Assembly (NCBI RefSeq): GCF_037076565.1
Contig: NZ_AP029028.1
Coordinates: 186,001-250,000 of the forward strand
DNA length: 64,000 bases
Source of the DNA: Herbaspirillum sp. DW155
GTDB taxonomy: Bacteria > Pseudomonadota > Gammaproteobacteria > Burkholderiales > Burkholderiaceae_D
Reading direction: 5' to 3'
Below are positions 18,338 to 28,737 of the stretch, piece after piece (positions within the stretch are counted from its first letter, which is position 1; each line of letters begins with the position of its first letter). A program made the translations under genes and the position numbers. The notes beneath the pieces were generated by a model. It made no database searches and had not been told where the DNA came from. It saw only the letters and a list, made by a program, of their open reading frames with translations.

Positions 18338-19795
18338 ATGAATGCACTGCTTTGGTTCGTCGTTCTCTATTGGGTCATCTCGGTCGGCATCGGCTTGTAT
18401 GCCACCCGCTACGTGAAGAGTTCGAAGGACTACGCCGTCGCCGGCCGCTCGCTGCCGATGTCGGTGGTGACCGCGACCGTCTTTGCGACCTGGTTCGGCT
18501 CCGAGGCAGTGCTGGGCGTGTCCTCGACCTTCCTCAAGGAGGGCCTGGGCGGCATCGTGGCCGACCCGTTCGGCTCGTCCCTGTGCCTGATCCTGGTCGG
18601 CGTGTTCTTCGCCAAGCGGCTCTACCGGATGAACCTGCTGACCATCGGCGACTACTACAAGAAGCGCTTCGGCCGCGCCGCCGAAATGCTGGTGACGATC
18701 TGCATCGTCATTTCCTACCTGGGCTGGGTGGCCGCGCAGATCAAGGCGCTGGGGCTGGTCTTCAACGTCGTCTCGGGCGGCTACATCCCCATGCACTGGG
18801 GCATGATCATCGGCGCGGGCAGCGTGCTCATCTATACCCTGATGGGCGGCATGTGGGCCGTGGCCATTACCGACTTCCTGCAGATGATCATCGTGGTGGT
18901 CGGCATGCTGTATATCGGATATGAAGTTTCCGGCATGGTCGGCGGTCCGGGTGTTGTCATTGCGCATGCCGCCGAGGCCGGCAAGTTCAACTTCTGGCCG
19001 GCCGCTGAACTGAAGGACGTGCTGTGGTTCTTTGCCGCCTGGATCACCATGATGCTGGGCTCGATCCCGCAGCAGGACGTGTTCCAGCGCGTAATGTCCT
19101 CCAAGAATGAAAAGGTGGCGCGCAATGCGTCGGTGCTGGGCGGTGTGATCTATTTCTTCTTCGTCTTCATTCCCATCTTCCTGGCTTATTCGGCCACGCT
19201 GATCGACCCGGCCATGGTCTCGCGCCTGCTGGAAACCGATTCCCAGCTGGTGCTGCCGACCCTGATCATGGAAAAGATGCCGGTCTTCGCCCAGGTGATG
19301 TTCTTCGGCGCCTTGCTCTCGGCCATCAAGAGCTGCGCCAGCGCGACCCTGCTGGCGCCTTCGGTGACGTTCACCGAGAACGTGCTCAAGGAAATCCGCC
19401 CCTGGAAGAACGACCGTGAATTCCTCTTCTCCATGCGCGCCGTGGTGCTGGTCTTCACCGTCGGCGTGACCTCGCTGGCGCTGAACAGCCAGTCCAGCAT
19501 CTATGAAATGGTCGAGAACGCCTACAAGGTCACCCTGGTGGCCGCCTTCGTGCCGCTGGCCTTCGGGGTCTACTGGCAGCGCGCCACCCGCCAGGGTGCG
19601 CTGATGGCTATGGTGCTGGGCCTGGTGTCGTGGATCACGCTGGAATACGCCGCCCCGGACGGCCTGTGGCCGCCGCAACTGGCCGGTCTGCTGTTCTCCA
19701 TCGGCGGCATGGTGGTCGGTTCGCTCATGCCTCAGGTGCTGGCCCCGGTGCCGCCCATGGTGGCGGTGCCCGCCGAGGGCAGCGTACAGTCCTGA
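18338..19795 (+). CDS. Sodium:solute symporter (SSS family)
   Basis: A 485-residue inner-membrane transporter of the sodium:solute symporter family. It has about 13 hydrophobic segments. Family features include TWFGSEAVLGVSSTF in the first repeat, GGMWAVAITDFLQMIIVVVG, the SSS signature region, and IPQQDVFQRVMSSKNEKVA. The substrate cannot be deduced; related members carry proline, pantothenate, acetate or other small organic solutes. The start is ATG 18338, preceded by AAGGAAAAAGG; the upstream open frame lacks membrane character. It is monocistronic, with a TATAAT box upstream and a terminator downstream. Confidence 0.9.
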   Translation: MNALLWFVVLYWVISVGIGLYATRYVKSSKDYAVAGRSLPMSVVTATVFATWFGSEAVLGVSSTFLKEGLGGIVADPFGSSLCLILVGVFFAKRLYRMNLLTIGDYYKKRFGRAAEMLVTICIVISYLGWVAAQIKALGLVFNVVSGGYIPMHWGMIIGAGSVLIYTLMGGMWAVAITDFLQMIIVVVGMLYIGYEVSGMVGGPGVVIAHAAEAGKFNFWPAAELKDVLWFFAAWITMMLGSIPQQDVFQRVMSSKNEKVARNASVLGGVIYFFFVFIPIFLAYSATLIDPAMVSRLLETDSQLVLPTLIMEKMPVFAQVMFFGALLSAIKSCASATLLAPSVTFTENVLKEIRPWKNDREFLFSMRAVVLVFTVGVTSLALNSQSSIYEMVENAYKVTLVAAFVPLAFGVYWQRATRQGALMAMVLGLVSWITLEYAAPDGLWPPQLAGLLFSIGGMVVGSLMPQVLAPVPPMVAVPAEGSVQS

Positions 19796-19814
19796 TCCTT
19801 CTTGCCTGATTGAA

Positions 19815-19850
19815 ACGGTCGCCCGGCCTTGCCGCGCGGCCGTTTTTTCT
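19815..19850 (+). terminator. Terminator of the SSS transporter gene
   Basis: ACGGTCGC (19815-19822) pairs with GCGGCCGT (19836-19843) with one G-T pair, followed by TTTTTCT. Confidence 0.75.
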
Positions 19851-19994
19851 TTTTGGGGCGGTCTCCCAGAACTGCTCGGCCAGGTGCTGTCAAAGCAATT
19901 CCAACACCCGGGTTTTCGAACTTATTCGATATTTAATTGACAATAATTCGAGATCAAGCCGGAACTTATTTGCTTTCCATCAACCTGAAAAGGC

Positions 19995-20741
19995 ATGACT
20001 GAGCACACTCGCCCCTACGATGTGTCTGCGGACGCATTGTTTCTGGACTTCGACGGCACCCTGGTCGACCTGGCTCCCCAGCCTGAAGAGATCGTGGTGC
20101 CACCGGAGCTGATCACGCTGCTGCAGCGTATCCAGCAAGCATCGGATGGCGCGCTGGCCATCGTCAGCGGCCGTCCGCTTGATCAGCTGGATTTCTTTTT
20201 GTCGCCCTTGCGTCTGCCCGCCGCCGGTGTGCATGGCGCCGAGCGCCGCACGGCCGATGGCCGCATCCTGCAGCAGCCGGTGCCGGACGTGCATCACCTG
20301 CGCGAGCGCCTGCTGCCGCTGGTGGAGTCGCATCCCGGCCTGCAGCTGGAACTCAAGCGTGGCGCCCTGGCGCTGCACTACCGCCACGCCGCCCATCTGG
20401 AACAGCGCTGTGTGGAAACCATGATGGACGCGCTGCGCCACGAACCCGGCTTCACCCTCCTGCACGGCAAGATGGTGGTGGAAGCCAAGCCGCACATCAA
20501 CAAGGGCGATGCCGTCGCCGCTTTCCTGCATGAGGCGCCGTTTCGCGGCCGTCGCCCGGTCTTCATCGGCGACGACGTGACCGATGAAGCCGGCTTTGCC
20601 ATCGCCCAGGGCGAAGTCTTCGGCGGACTCGGCATCAAGGTCGGCAGCGGACCGAGCCAGGCCCGGCAGCGCCTGGACGACCCGGCCGCCGTATTGACGC
20701 TGCTGCGCCAGAGCGTGGAGGTCCGCAGCGCCAGCGCATAG
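19995..20741 (+). CDS. otsB: Trehalose-6-phosphate phosphatase OtsB
   Basis: OtsB dephosphorylates trehalose 6-phosphate to trehalose. The 248-residue HAD-superfamily enzyme has the nucleophile motif LFLDFDGTLVD (residues 15-25), the second motif AIVSGRPLDQLD, the trehalose-phosphatase cap region (GVHGAERR), and the Mg-binding motif FIGDDVTDEAGF. It is the first gene of an otsB - GH15 - otsA unit and is preceded by a 150-bp AT-rich leader. The Shine-Dalgarno (AAAAGG) lies very close to the ATG. Confidence 0.96.
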   Translation: MTEHTRPYDVSADALFLDFDGTLVDLAPQPEEIVVPPELITLLQRIQQASDGALAIVSGRPLDQLDFFLSPLRLPAAGVHGAERRTADGRILQQPVPDVHHLRERLLPLVESHPGLQLELKRGALALHYRHAAHLEQRCVETMMDALRHEPGFTLLHGKMVVEAKPHINKGDAVAAFLHEAPFRGRRPVFIGDDVTDEAGFAIAQGEVFGGLGIKVGSGPSQARQRLDDPAAVLTLLRQSVEVRSASA

Positions 20742-20819
20742 AGGACACCGGACGCCCCTCCCCGCAGCACATCGCCTTCCATCAAGAAATCTGATCCATA
20801 GAACAGAACACGAGGAACC

Positions 20820-22709
20820 ATGAGCCAGCCCAGCCCCGACCCGCAGCAAGAAGCGCAACCGCAGCCGCATTCCCAGACGCAGCACACGGAGCAACCGCAC
20901 CTGGCCGCCCAGGCGCACGACATGCCCTCGACCTCATCGCTGGAATTGGGCGTGATCGGCAATTGCGCCTTCTCGGCGCTGGTGGACAAGATGGGCCGCA
21001 TCGTCTGGTGCTGCCTGCCGCGCTTCGATGGCGATCCGGTCTTCAATGCCCTGCTCGACCCCACCGACAAGGGTGCGCTGTGGTCCTTCCAGCTGGAGAA
21101 TTTTTCCCACAGCGAGCAGTGGTATGAACCCAATACCGCCGTGCTGCGCACCCGCCTGTACGACACGCTGGGGCAGGGCATCGAAATCACCGACCTGGCG
21201 CCGCGCTTCCAGAGCCGTGGCCGCTTCTTCCGTCCGCTGCAACTGGTGCGTCGCATCCATCCGCTTTCGGGTGCACCGCGCATGCGGGTGGTGCTGCGCC
21301 CCAAGTTCGACTGGGGCCGCGAGGAACCGCTGCAGACGCGCGGCAGCAACCACATCCGCTATGTCGGCCAGGAACAGACACTGCGTCTGAACACCGACGC
21401 GCCCATCAGCTACATCGTCGGCGAGACCGCCTTCGTGGTCAGCCGGCCCTACAACTTCATCCTCGGCCCCGATGAAACCCTGCACGGCGGCATCAACGAC
21501 ACCGCCCGCGATTTCGAGCAGGAAACCACCGCCTACTGGCGCAACTGGAGCCGCGCCCTGGCTACGCCCCTGGAATGGCAGGATGCCGTCATCCGCGCCG
21601 CCATCACGCTCAAATTGTCGGTGTATGAAGATACGGGCGCGATCATCGCCGCCATGACCACCAGCGTGCCCGAAGCACCGGGCAGCCAGCGCAACTGGGA
21701 CTATCGCTATTGCTGGCTGCGTGACGCTTTCTTCGTGGTGCGGGCACTCAACAGTCTGTCCGAACTGGGCACCATGGAAGACTACCTGCGCTGGCTGACC
21801 AACGTGGTGGTGCGTTCCGGTGGCGGCCACGTGCAGCCCCTGTACGGCATCGGTCTGGAAGAAGCGTTGCCCGAACAGATCCTGGATCACCTGCCGGGCT
21901 ACCAGCATCACCAGCCGGTGCGCGTGGGCAACCAGGCCTACGAACATTTCCAGCACGACGTCTACGGCAACATCGTGCTGGGTGCGGCGCAGGCCTTCCA
22001 CGACATGCGCCTGCATCATCGCGCCGGGGCCGAGCACTTCCAGCATCTGGAAGCCGTGGGCGAACGCGCCTACGAGGTCTACAACCAGCCCGACGCCGGG
22101 ATGTGGGAGCTGCGTACCCGCTCGCGCATCCATACCTCCTCGGCGCTGATGAGCTGGGCCGCCTGCGATCGCCTGGCCAAGATCGCCGCCCGCGTGGACC
22201 TGCCCGAGCGGGCCCGCTACTGGGGCGAGCGCGCCAAGGAAATCGGCGACCGTATCCTCACCGAAGCCTGGAATGAGCAACGCCAGGCCTATGCGGAAAG
22301 CTTCGGCGGCCGCGACCTCGACGCCAGCGTATTGCTGATGGTGGAAGTGGGCCTGATTGCGCCCACCGACAAGCGCTTCATCTCCACCGTCGAAGCCCTG
22401 GAAAAATCGCTCTGCGACGGCCCCTACATGCGCCGCTACGAAGCCCCGGATGATTTCGGCCGTCCCGAGACCGCCTTCAACATCTGCACCTTCTGGCGCA
22501 TCGATGCACTGGCGCGTATCGGCCGCAAGGAGCAGGCGCGCGAGATCTTCCAGGCCATGCTGGATGCCCGCAACCACCTGGGCCTGCTGTCCGAGGACAC
22601 GCATCCGGTCACGCGCCAGATGTGGGGCAACTTCCCGCAGACCTATTCGATGGTGGGCATCATCAACTGTGCGATGCGCCTGTCGGCATCGTGGGAGGCG
22701 GTGATCTGA
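20820..22709 (+). CDS. Glycoside hydrolase family 15 protein (glucoamylase/trehalase-like)
   Basis: A 629-residue cytoplasmic GH15 enzyme with an N-terminal beta-sandwich and a C-terminal (alpha/alpha)6 barrel. Landmarks are the N-terminal LGVIGNCAFSALVDKMGRIVWCC, the barrel entry NWDYRYCWLRDA, DAGMWELR with a candidate catalytic Glu near residue 430, and FGRPETAFNICTFWRIDAL with a second Glu near 550. In GH15 two glutamates act as acid and base. The first 40 residues are Gln/Pro/His-rich and probably disordered. It overlaps otsA by one base (TGATG), so translation is coupled. Some bacterial GH15 members are trehalases; given the context, trehalose or a related alpha-glucoside is a likely substrate, but glucoamylase activity is equally possible. 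Confidence 0.9.
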   Translation: MSQPSPDPQQEAQPQPHSQTQHTEQPHLAAQAHDMPSTSSLELGVIGNCAFSALVDKMGRIVWCCLPRFDGDPVFNALLDPTDKGALWSFQLENFSHSEQWYEPNTAVLRTRLYDTLGQGIEITDLAPRFQSRGRFFRPLQLVRRIHPLSGAPRMRVVLRPKFDWGREEPLQTRGSNHIRYVGQEQTLRLNTDAPISYIVGETAFVVSRPYNFILGPDETLHGGINDTARDFEQETTAYWRNWSRALATPLEWQDAVIRAAITLKLSVYEDTGAIIAAMTTSVPEAPGSQRNWDYRYCWLRDAFFVVRALNSLSELGTMEDYLRWLTNVVVRSGGGHVQPLYGIGLEEALPEQILDHLPGYQHHQPVRVGNQAYEHFQHDVYGNIVLGAAQAFHDMRLHHRAGAEHFQHLEAVGERAYEVYNQPDAGMWELRTRSRIHTSSALMSWAACDRLAKIAARVDLPERARYWGERAKEIGDRILTEAWNEQRQAYAESFGGRDLDASVLLMVEVGLIAPTDKRFISTVEALEKSLCDGPYMRRYEAPDDFGRPETAFNICTFWRIDALARIGRKEQAREIFQAMLDARNHLGLLSEDTHPVTRQMWGNFPQTYSMVGIINCAMRLSASWEAVI

Positions 22710-24103
22710 TGGGCAGACTCGTCGTCGTTTCCAATCGTCTCGCCGATCCCCGCAAGCCGGCTGCCGGCGGGCTGGCCGTCGCGCTCGGCGAGACCCTCAA
22801 GAAGACCGGCGGGCTCTGGTTCGGCTGGAGCGGCAAGGTCGTCGAGAACGGCACGCCCGGCGAGGGCGAACTGCGCGTCAACCAGGCCGGCCCGGTGACC
22901 CTGGCCGAACTGGACCTGTCGCAGGAAGACCATGATGCCTACTATCGCGGCTACGCCAATGGCGTGCTGTGGCCGGTGTTCCACTATCGCCTCGACCTGG
23001 CGCATTTCGAGGCGGGGCATCTGGGCGGCTATCGCCGCGTGAACCAGCTCTTCGCGCGTAAATTATTTCCGCTGCTGAAGCGCGATGACATCGTGTGGAT
23101 CCACGATTACCACCTCATCCCGCTGGCCGCCGAGCTGCGCGCCATGGGCTGCGAGGCGCGCATCGGCTTCTTCCTGCACATCCCGCTGCCGCCGCCGCCG
23201 ATCCTGACCGCCATCCCTTCGCATGAATGGCTCATGCGCGCGTTGTTCGCCTACGATCTGGTGGGCTTCCAGAACCATGCCGACCTGCAGCACTTCGCCC
23301 AGTACGTCCAGGCCGAAGCCACCGCCGAGCCGGTCGGCCCCAACCAGTTCCGCGCCTTCAATCACACGGTGCATGCCAATGCCTTCCCCATCGGCATCGA
23401 CGTGGCGGAGTTCCAGCGGCTGGGCCAGGCCAAGGAAGCGCGCGATACCTATGAAAGCACCAAGGCCGAGTATTCGCGCCGACGCCTGCTGATCGGGGTG
23501 GACCGCCTCGATTATTCCAAGGGCTTGCCGCAGCGCATCCGTGCCTTCCGCGAACTGCTGCGCCTGTATCCGGAGAACCGCCACAGCGCCACGCTGCTGC
23601 AGATCGCCTCGCCCAGCCGCGAGGACGTGGAAGCCTACGGCGACATCCAGCGCGAGCTGGAAAGCCTGTGCGGCTCCATCAACGGCGACTTCGGCGACTT
23701 CGACTGGATGCCCATCCGCTACATCCACCGCACCGTGGCGCGCCGCCGACTGCCGGGTTTGTACCGCGCCTGCGCAGTGGCCTTGGTGACGCCGCTGCGG
23801 GACGGCATGAACCTGGTGGCCAAGGAATTCGTGGCCGCCCAGGATGCGGACGACCCCGGCGTACTGGTGCTGTCGCGCTTTGCCGGGGCGGCCGAACAGA
23901 TGAAGGCCGCGCTCATCATCAACCCCTATGACACCCACGGCACCGCCCAGGTGATCCAGCAGGCCCTGCAGATGTCGCAGTCCGAACGGCGCGAGCGCCA
24001 TGCCGCGCTGATGGAGAACATCCGCCAGTTTGACGTGCATTGGTGGTGCCGTGAATTTCTGGACACCCTGCGTAGCAGCCGTGCCGCCCCGGTGGAGGCT
24101 TGA
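22709..24103 (+). CDS. otsA: Trehalose-6-phosphate synthase OtsA
   Basis: OtsA (GT20) transfers glucose from UDP-glucose to glucose 6-phosphate. The 464-residue protein begins [20 protein letters not shown], the sugar-phosphate binding start of the family. It contains [32 protein letters not shown] and [20 protein letters not shown]. The start at 22709 overlaps the GH15 stop codon by one base. With otsB it forms the standard de novo trehalose pathway used for osmotic and desiccation protection. Confidence 0.97.
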   Translation: MGRLVVVSNRLADPRKPAAGGLAVALGETLKKTGGLWFGWSGKVVENGTPGEGELRVNQAGPVTLAELDLSQEDHDAYYRGYANGVLWPVFHYRLDLAHFEAGHLGGYRRVNQLFARKLFPLLKRDDIVWIHDYHLIPLAAELRAMGCEARIGFFLHIPLPPPPILTAIPSHEWLMRALFAYDLVGFQNHADLQHFAQYVQAEATAEPVGPNQFRAFNHTVHANAFPIGIDVAEFQRLGQAKEARDTYESTKAEYSRRRLLIGVDRLDYSKGLPQRIRAFRELLRLYPENRHSATLLQIASPSREDVEAYGDIQRELESLCGSINGDFGDFDWMPIRYIHRTVARRRLPGLYRACAVALVTPLRDGMNLVAKEFVAAQDADDPGVLVLSRFAGAAEQMKAALIINPYDTHGTAQVIQQALQMSQSERRERHAALMENIRQFDVHWWCREFLDTLRSSRAAPVEA

Positions 24104-24242
24104 GCCGGGAGGGCGAGTCGGGAAGCGGCGCGACGTGAATAAATTTTCCAAAAGACAAGTTTTTCCTGGCGCGGCGCTGCATGCCGTCGCGCCAGCGCAT
24201 CGCCCGCGCGGGCAGGTTCACTAAAACTCCGCCAAAAGCCTT

Positions 24243-24248
24243 TATAAT
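24243..24248 (+). promoter_or_regulatory. -10 element upstream of the FmdB-like gene
   Basis: A perfect TATAAT lies 32 bp before ATG 24281. A matching -35 is not obvious. Confidence 0.4.
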
Positions 24249-24280
24249 TCAGGGTTTTGGAAGTTTTTTGCGGAGTTTTC

Positions 24281-24631
24281 ATGCCCATTTACGCGTATCG
24301 CTGCGAAGCGTGTGGTTTTGCCAAGGATGTCTTGCAGAAGATCTCTGACGATGCGTTGACCGTTTGCCCCTCCTGCAACAAGGACAGCTTCAGGAAGCAG
24401 TTGACTGCGGCCGGCTTCCAGTTGAAGGGTTCGGGCTGGTACGTGACCGATTTCCGCGGCAATGGCAGTGGCACGGCCAACAGCAAGGGGGCCAATGGCA
24501 CCGGCATCGCCGCCTCCACCGACGCCCCCGCAGCGGCTGCCGCCGAACCGGCCGCAGCAACCCCGGCTGCTGCTGCCAGCGCACCGGCTCCTGCGCCTGC
24601 GGCCGCACCGGCTACCCCCAGCGCCAGCTAA
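24281..24631 (+). CDS. FmdB-family zinc ribbon protein
   Basis: A 116-residue protein. The first 55 residues form an FmdB-type zinc ribbon: MPIYAYRCEACG, then VCPSCNK, giving two CxxC pairs for one zinc, then FRKQLTAAGFQLKGSGWYVTDF. A low-complexity Ala/Pro tail follows. Family members are small putative regulatory proteins found in most proteobacteria; function is not established. GGAG before ATG 24281 supports this start. It begins a run of same-strand genes with the DUF502 protein and aspS, a neighbourhood typical of betaproteobacteria. Confidence 0.9.
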   Translation: MPIYAYRCEACGFAKDVLQKISDDALTVCPSCNKDSFRKQLTAAGFQLKGSGWYVTDFRGNGSGTANSKGANGTGIAASTDAPAAAAAEPAAATPAAAASAPAPAPAAAPATPSAS

Positions 24632-24649
24632 CGAGGTCTTCCTTCCCCC

Positions 24650-25285
24650 ATGCGCAAATACTTCATCACGGGTCTGCTGATCCTGGTCCCCCTGGCCATC
24701 ACGCTGTGGGTACTGAACCTGATCATCAGTACCATGGACCAGTCGCTGCTGCTGCTGCCGGAAGCCTGGCGGCCGGCGCACTGGCTGGGCCACAACATTC
24801 CCGGCCTGGGCGCGATCCTGACGCTGCTGATCGTGTTCCTCACCGGCCTGGCCGCGCGCAACTTCATCGGCCGTCGGCTGGTGCTGTTGTGGGAAGGCCT
24901 GCTGACCCGTATTCCGGTGGTGAAGTCGATTTACTCCAGCGTCAAGCAGGTCTCTGACACGCTCTTCTCGCCCTCCGGCAACGCCTTCCGCAAGGCCGTG
25001 CTGATCCAGTACCCGCGCCAGGGTTCATGGACCATTGCCTTCCTGACCGGCGCGCCCGGTGGCGAGGTCAAGAATCACCTGCAGGGCGATTTCATCAGCG
25101 TGTACGTGCCCACCACCCCCAACCCGACTTCCGGTTTCTTCCTGATGCTGCCGCGTGCCGATGCCATCGAGCTCGACATGTCGGTGGATGCGGCCCTGAA
25201 GTACATCGTCTCCATGGGCGTGGTCGCCCCCGAGATGGTCACCGACAAGAAGATCATCACCGACGCGGCGGCACCGAAGAATTGA
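24650..25285 (+). CDS. DUF502 family inner-membrane protein
   Basis: A 211-residue DUF502 protein. Two membrane helices occur at about residues 5-27 ([18 protein letters not shown]) and 53-73 ([18 protein letters not shown]). A soluble C-terminal domain contains [18 protein letters not shown] and the family motif [18 protein letters not shown]. The family has no established biochemical function. It lies 18 bp after the FmdB-like gene and 92 bp before aspS, so the three are likely co-transcribed. Confidence 0.92.
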   Translation: MRKYFITGLLILVPLAITLWVLNLIISTMDQSLLLLPEAWRPAHWLGHNIPGLGAILTLLIVFLTGLAARNFIGRRLVLLWEGLLTRIPVVKSIYSSVKQVSDTLFSPSGNAFRKAVLIQYPRQGSWTIAFLTGAPGGEVKNHLQGDFISVYVPTTPNPTSGFFLMLPRADAIELDMSVDAALKYIVSMGVVAPEMVTDKKIITDAAAPKN

Positions 25286-25377
25286 GGGGGCGGCCGGCAC
25301 GATGCCGGCCAGCCCCGCCTTCGCCCTTAGCGTCTTCTCTGAAATCCAACAAGAACACTGTCAACGGAATCACAACC

Positions 25378-27183
25378 ATGTCCATGCGAACCCAATACTG
25401 TGGCCTCACTACCGAGGCACTGCTCGGCCAAACCGTCAGCCTGTGCGGCTGGGTGCACCGTCGCCGCGATCACGGCGGCGTGATCTTCATCGACCTGCGC
25501 GATCGCGAAGGCCTGGTCCAGGTGGTCTGCGATCCGGACCGCGCCGATGTCTTCAAGAACGCCGAATCGGTGCGCAACGAATTCTGCCTGCGCATCACGG
25601 GTCTGGTGCGCAACCGTCCGGAAGGCACCACCAACGCCAACCTGAAGTCGGGCAAGATCGAAGTGCTGTGCCACGAACTGGAAGTGCTGAACCCGTCGGT
25701 GACGCCCCCGTTCCAGCTCGATGACGACAGCCTGTCGGAGACCACCCGCCTGACCCACCGCGTACTGGACCTGCGCCGTCCGCAGATGCAGAACAACCTG
25801 CGCCTGCGCTACAAGGTCGCCATGGAAGTGCGCAAGTTCCTGGATGCACAAGGCTTCATCGACATCGAAACCCCGATGCTGACCAAATCCACCCCGGAAG
25901 GCGCACGCGATTACCTGGTGCCCTCGCGCGTGAACGCCGGTGAATTCTTCGCCCTGCCGCAATCGCCCCAGCTGTTCAAGCAGCTGCTGATGGTGGCCAA
26001 CTTCGACCGCTACTACCAGATCACCAAGTGCTTCCGCGACGAAGACCTGCGTGCCGACCGCCAGCCCGAATTCACCCAGATCGACTGCGAAACCTCCTTC
26101 CTCAACGAACAGGAAATCCGTGACCTGTTCGAAGGCATGATCCGCCTGGTCTTCAAGAACGCACTGGACATCGACCTGCCCAACCCCTTCCCGGTGATGG
26201 ACTTCGCCACCGCCATGGGCAAGTACGGTTCGGACAAGCCGGACATGCGCGTCAAGCTCGAATTCACCGAGCTGACCGATGTCATGAAGGACGTCGACTT
26301 CAAGGTCTTCTCGGGTGCCGCCAACAGCGAAGGCGGCCGTGTGGTCGGCCTGCGCGTGCCGGGCGGTGCAGAGATGCCGCGTTCGGAAATCGACGCCTAC
26401 ACCCAGTTCGTCGCCATCTACGGCGCCAAGGGCCTGGCCTACATCAAGGTCAATGAAAAGGCCAAGGGCCGTGACGGCCTGCAGTCGCCCATCGTCAAGA
26501 ACATCCACGATGCGGCGCTGAACGCCATCCTGGAAAAGACCGGCGCACAAGACGGCGACCTGATCTTCTTCGGTGCCGACAAGGCCAAGGTGGTCAACGA
26601 TGCTATCGGCGCGCTGCGCGTGAAGATCGGCCACAGCGAATTCGGCAAGAAGAACGGCCTGTTCGACGATGAATGGCGTCCGCTGTGGGTGGTCGACTTC
26701 CCCATGTTCGAATACGACGAAGACGGCCAGCGCTGGGTCGCCCTGCACCACCCGTTCACCTCGCCCAAGGATGGTCACGAAGACTTCATCTCGACCAACC
26801 CGGGCGCGGCCATCGCCAAGGCCTATGACATGGTGTTGAACGGTTGGGAACTGGGCGGCGGCTCGGTCCGTATCCACCGCGCCGACGTGCAGAGCAAGGT
26901 GTTCCGCGCCCTGAAGATCGATGACGAAGAAGCCCGCCTGAAGTTCGGCTTCCTGCTGGACGCCCTGCAATACGGCGCGCCCCCGCACGGCGGCATCGCC
27001 TTTGGCCTGGACCGTCTGGTCACCATGATGGCCGGTGCCGAGTCTATCCGCGACGTGATCGCCTTCCCCAAGACCCAGCGCGCCCAGTGCCTGCTGACCC
27101 ACGCGCCGTCGGAAGTGGACGAGAAGCAGCTGCGCGAGCTGCACATCCGTCTGCGCAATACCGAGCCGGCAGTGAAGGCCTGA
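25378..27183 (+). CDS. aspS: Aspartate--tRNA ligase
   Basis: AspRS charges tRNA-Asp in the cytoplasm; in bacteria lacking AsnRS it may also charge tRNA-Asn, which the sequence alone cannot settle. The 601-residue bacterial-type enzyme has the N-terminal OB-fold anticodon domain ([18 protein letters not shown]), class II motif 2 ([19 protein letters not shown]), a GAD insertion domain (about 300-410) and motif 3 ([14 protein letters not shown]). The frame is open far upstream into the DUF502 gene, but ATG 25378 (MSMRTQYCG) matches the family start. A strong terminator follows. Confidence 0.98.
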   Translation: MSMRTQYCGLTTEALLGQTVSLCGWVHRRRDHGGVIFIDLRDREGLVQVVCDPDRADVFKNAESVRNEFCLRITGLVRNRPEGTTNANLKSGKIEVLCHELEVLNPSVTPPFQLDDDSLSETTRLTHRVLDLRRPQMQNNLRLRYKVAMEVRKFLDAQGFIDIETPMLTKSTPEGARDYLVPSRVNAGEFFALPQSPQLFKQLLMVANFDRYYQITKCFRDEDLRADRQPEFTQIDCETSFLNEQEIRDLFEGMIRLVFKNALDIDLPNPFPVMDFATAMGKYGSDKPDMRVKLEFTELTDVMKDVDFKVFSGAANSEGGRVVGLRVPGGAEMPRSEIDAYTQFVAIYGAKGLAYIKVNEKAKGRDGLQSPIVKNIHDAALNAILEKTGAQDGDLIFFGADKAKVVNDAIGALRVKIGHSEFGKKNGLFDDEWRPLWVVDFPMFEYDEDGQRWVALHHPFTSPKDGHEDFISTNPGAAIAKAYDMVLNGWELGGGSVRIHRADVQSKVFRALKIDDEEARLKFGFLLDALQYGAPPHGGIAFGLDRLVTMMAGAESIRDVIAFPKTQRAQCLLTHAPSEVDEKQLRELHIRLRNTEPAVKA

Positions 27184-27218
27184 TCGCTTTATCGGATTTT
27201 TCGATAAGCCCATCGAAA

Positions 27219-27248
27219 AAGCGCGTGCCGAAATGCACGCGCTTTTTT
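27219..27248 (+). terminator. Terminator of aspS
   Basis: A perfect 10-bp stem AAGCGCGTGC / GCACGCGCTT (27219-27228 with 27235-27244) followed by T residues. Confidence 0.9.
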
Positions 27249-27427
27249 CATTCCGGCACCGGATTCATCAACGATATAAACAATATAAAAAATTAAGCCG
27301 GAAAATCGTTAAATCATTTACGCATGCATGCGCACAGAGCATGGCTGCATGCACAGATATCATTTCCGCCCGTCTCCCGCTGACCCTATTATCGGCCGCA
27401 TACCAACGTCCGACATGAGGGGAGAGC

Positions 27428-28729
27428 ATGCAAGCAACGACATTACCAGCCGACGGGATTGCGCTGGTCACCCACCACCAGCGCCGTCGAGCGATCATCG
27501 CCACCGTCATCGGCAATGGTCTCGAATGGTTCGACTTCACCGTCTACAGTTTCTTCGCGGTGATCATCGCCAAGCTGTTCTTCCCGACCGGTAACGACCT
27601 GACCTCCCTGCTGCTGGCCGTGGCCACCTTCGGTGTCGGCTTTTTCATGCGGCCGGTAGGCGGCATCCTCCTGGGCATCTACGCCGACCGCGTGGGCCGC
27701 AAGGCGGCGCTGTCGGTCACCATCCTGCTCATGGCGGTGGGTACTACCATGATCGGTCTGGCACCGACCTATGACAGCGTGGGCCTGTTCGCTCCGCTCA
27801 TCATCGTCGTGGCGCGCCTGCTGCAAGGCTTCTCGGCCGGCGGCGAAATGGGCAGCGCCACCGCCTTCCTGACCGAATATGCGCCCGAGCGCGAGCGCGC
27901 CTATTACTCCAGCTGGATCCAGGCCAGCATCGGCGTGGCCGTGCTGCTGGGTGCGGCCGTCGGCACCTTCGTCACTGCCAGCCTGGATGCGCAAGCGTTG
28001 GCCAGCTGGGGCTGGCGACTGCCCTTCCTGCTGGGCATCATCATCGGCCCGGTGGGCTATTACATCCGCAATCACCTCGAAGAAACCCCGACCTTCCTCG
28101 AAGAAAAGGACAAGACCGACTCGCCCTTGAAGGAAGTGATCCGCAACTTCCCGCGCGAGACCTCGGCCAGCTTTTCGATGGTGATCCTGTGGACGGTCTG
28201 TACCTACGTCCTGCTGTTCTACATGCCGACCTATTCGGTGAAGGTCTTGAAGCTGCCGCAGACCACCGGTTTCATCGCCGGCATGGTGGGCGGACTCTGC
28301 ATCATGGTATTGGCGCCCATCGTCGGCCGTCTGGCTGACCGCATCGGCCGCCGTCCGCTGCTCTCGGGCGCGGCGGCGCTGATCCTGGTCCTGGCCTATC
28401 CCATGTTCGCCTACATCAACAGCGCGCCCGGCCTGTCCACGCTGCTGATCTTCCAACTGGTCTTCGGTACCCTCATTGCGGCTTATACCGGTCCCATCCT
28501 GGCGGCCTTCTCCGAACTGTTTCCGGCCAAGGTGCTGTCCACCGGCCTGTCGGTGGCCTACAACCTGGCCGTGACCATCTTCGGCGGCTTTGCCTCCTTC
28601 TTCATCACCTGGTTGATCGCCGCCACCGGCAGCAGCATGGCCCCGGCCTTCTACGTGATGATCGCTGCTGCCATCAGCTTCATCGGAACGCGTTTCGTGC
28701 GTGAGCCGCAGTACCTGCAACAACATTGA
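27428..28729 (+). CDS. MFS transporter, metabolite:H+ symporter (ProP/KgtP-like) family
   Basis: A 433-residue, 12-helix major facilitator. NGLEWFDFTVYSFFAVIIAK near the N-terminus and FFMRPVGGILLGIYADRVGRK, with its loop 2-3 motif, are characteristic of the metabolite:H+ symporter subfamily (citrate, alpha-ketoglutarate, proline/betaine, shikimate carriers). The repeated loop appears as RLADRIGRRPLL in the second half. The GGGGAG Shine-Dalgarno is close to the ATG. The next gene, an amidohydrolase, begins 8 bp after the stop, so the transporter probably imports that enzyme's substrate. Confidence 0.92.
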   Translation: MQATTLPADGIALVTHHQRRRAIIATVIGNGLEWFDFTVYSFFAVIIAKLFFPTGNDLTSLLLAVATFGVGFFMRPVGGILLGIYADRVGRKAALSVTILLMAVGTTMIGLAPTYDSVGLFAPLIIVVARLLQGFSAGGEMGSATAFLTEYAPERERAYYSSWIQASIGVAVLLGAAVGTFVTASLDAQALASWGWRLPFLLGIIIGPVGYYIRNHLEETPTFLEEKDKTDSPLKEVIRNFPRETSASFSMVILWTVCTYVLLFYMPTYSVKVLKLPQTTGFIAGMVGGLCIMVLAPIVGRLADRIGRRPLLSGAAALILVLAYPMFAYINSAPGLSTLLIFQLVFGTLIAAYTGPILAAFSELFPAKVLSTGLSVAYNLAVTIFGGFASFFITWLIAATGSSMAPAFYVMIAAAISFIGTRFVREPQYLQQH

Positions 28730-28737
28730 TTCCTGAC

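Noticed and set aside
25027-25377. Upstream extension of aspS into the DUF502 gene
   Set aside because: The added 117 residues are out-of-frame DUF502 sequence. AspRS homologues start at MSMRTQYCG.
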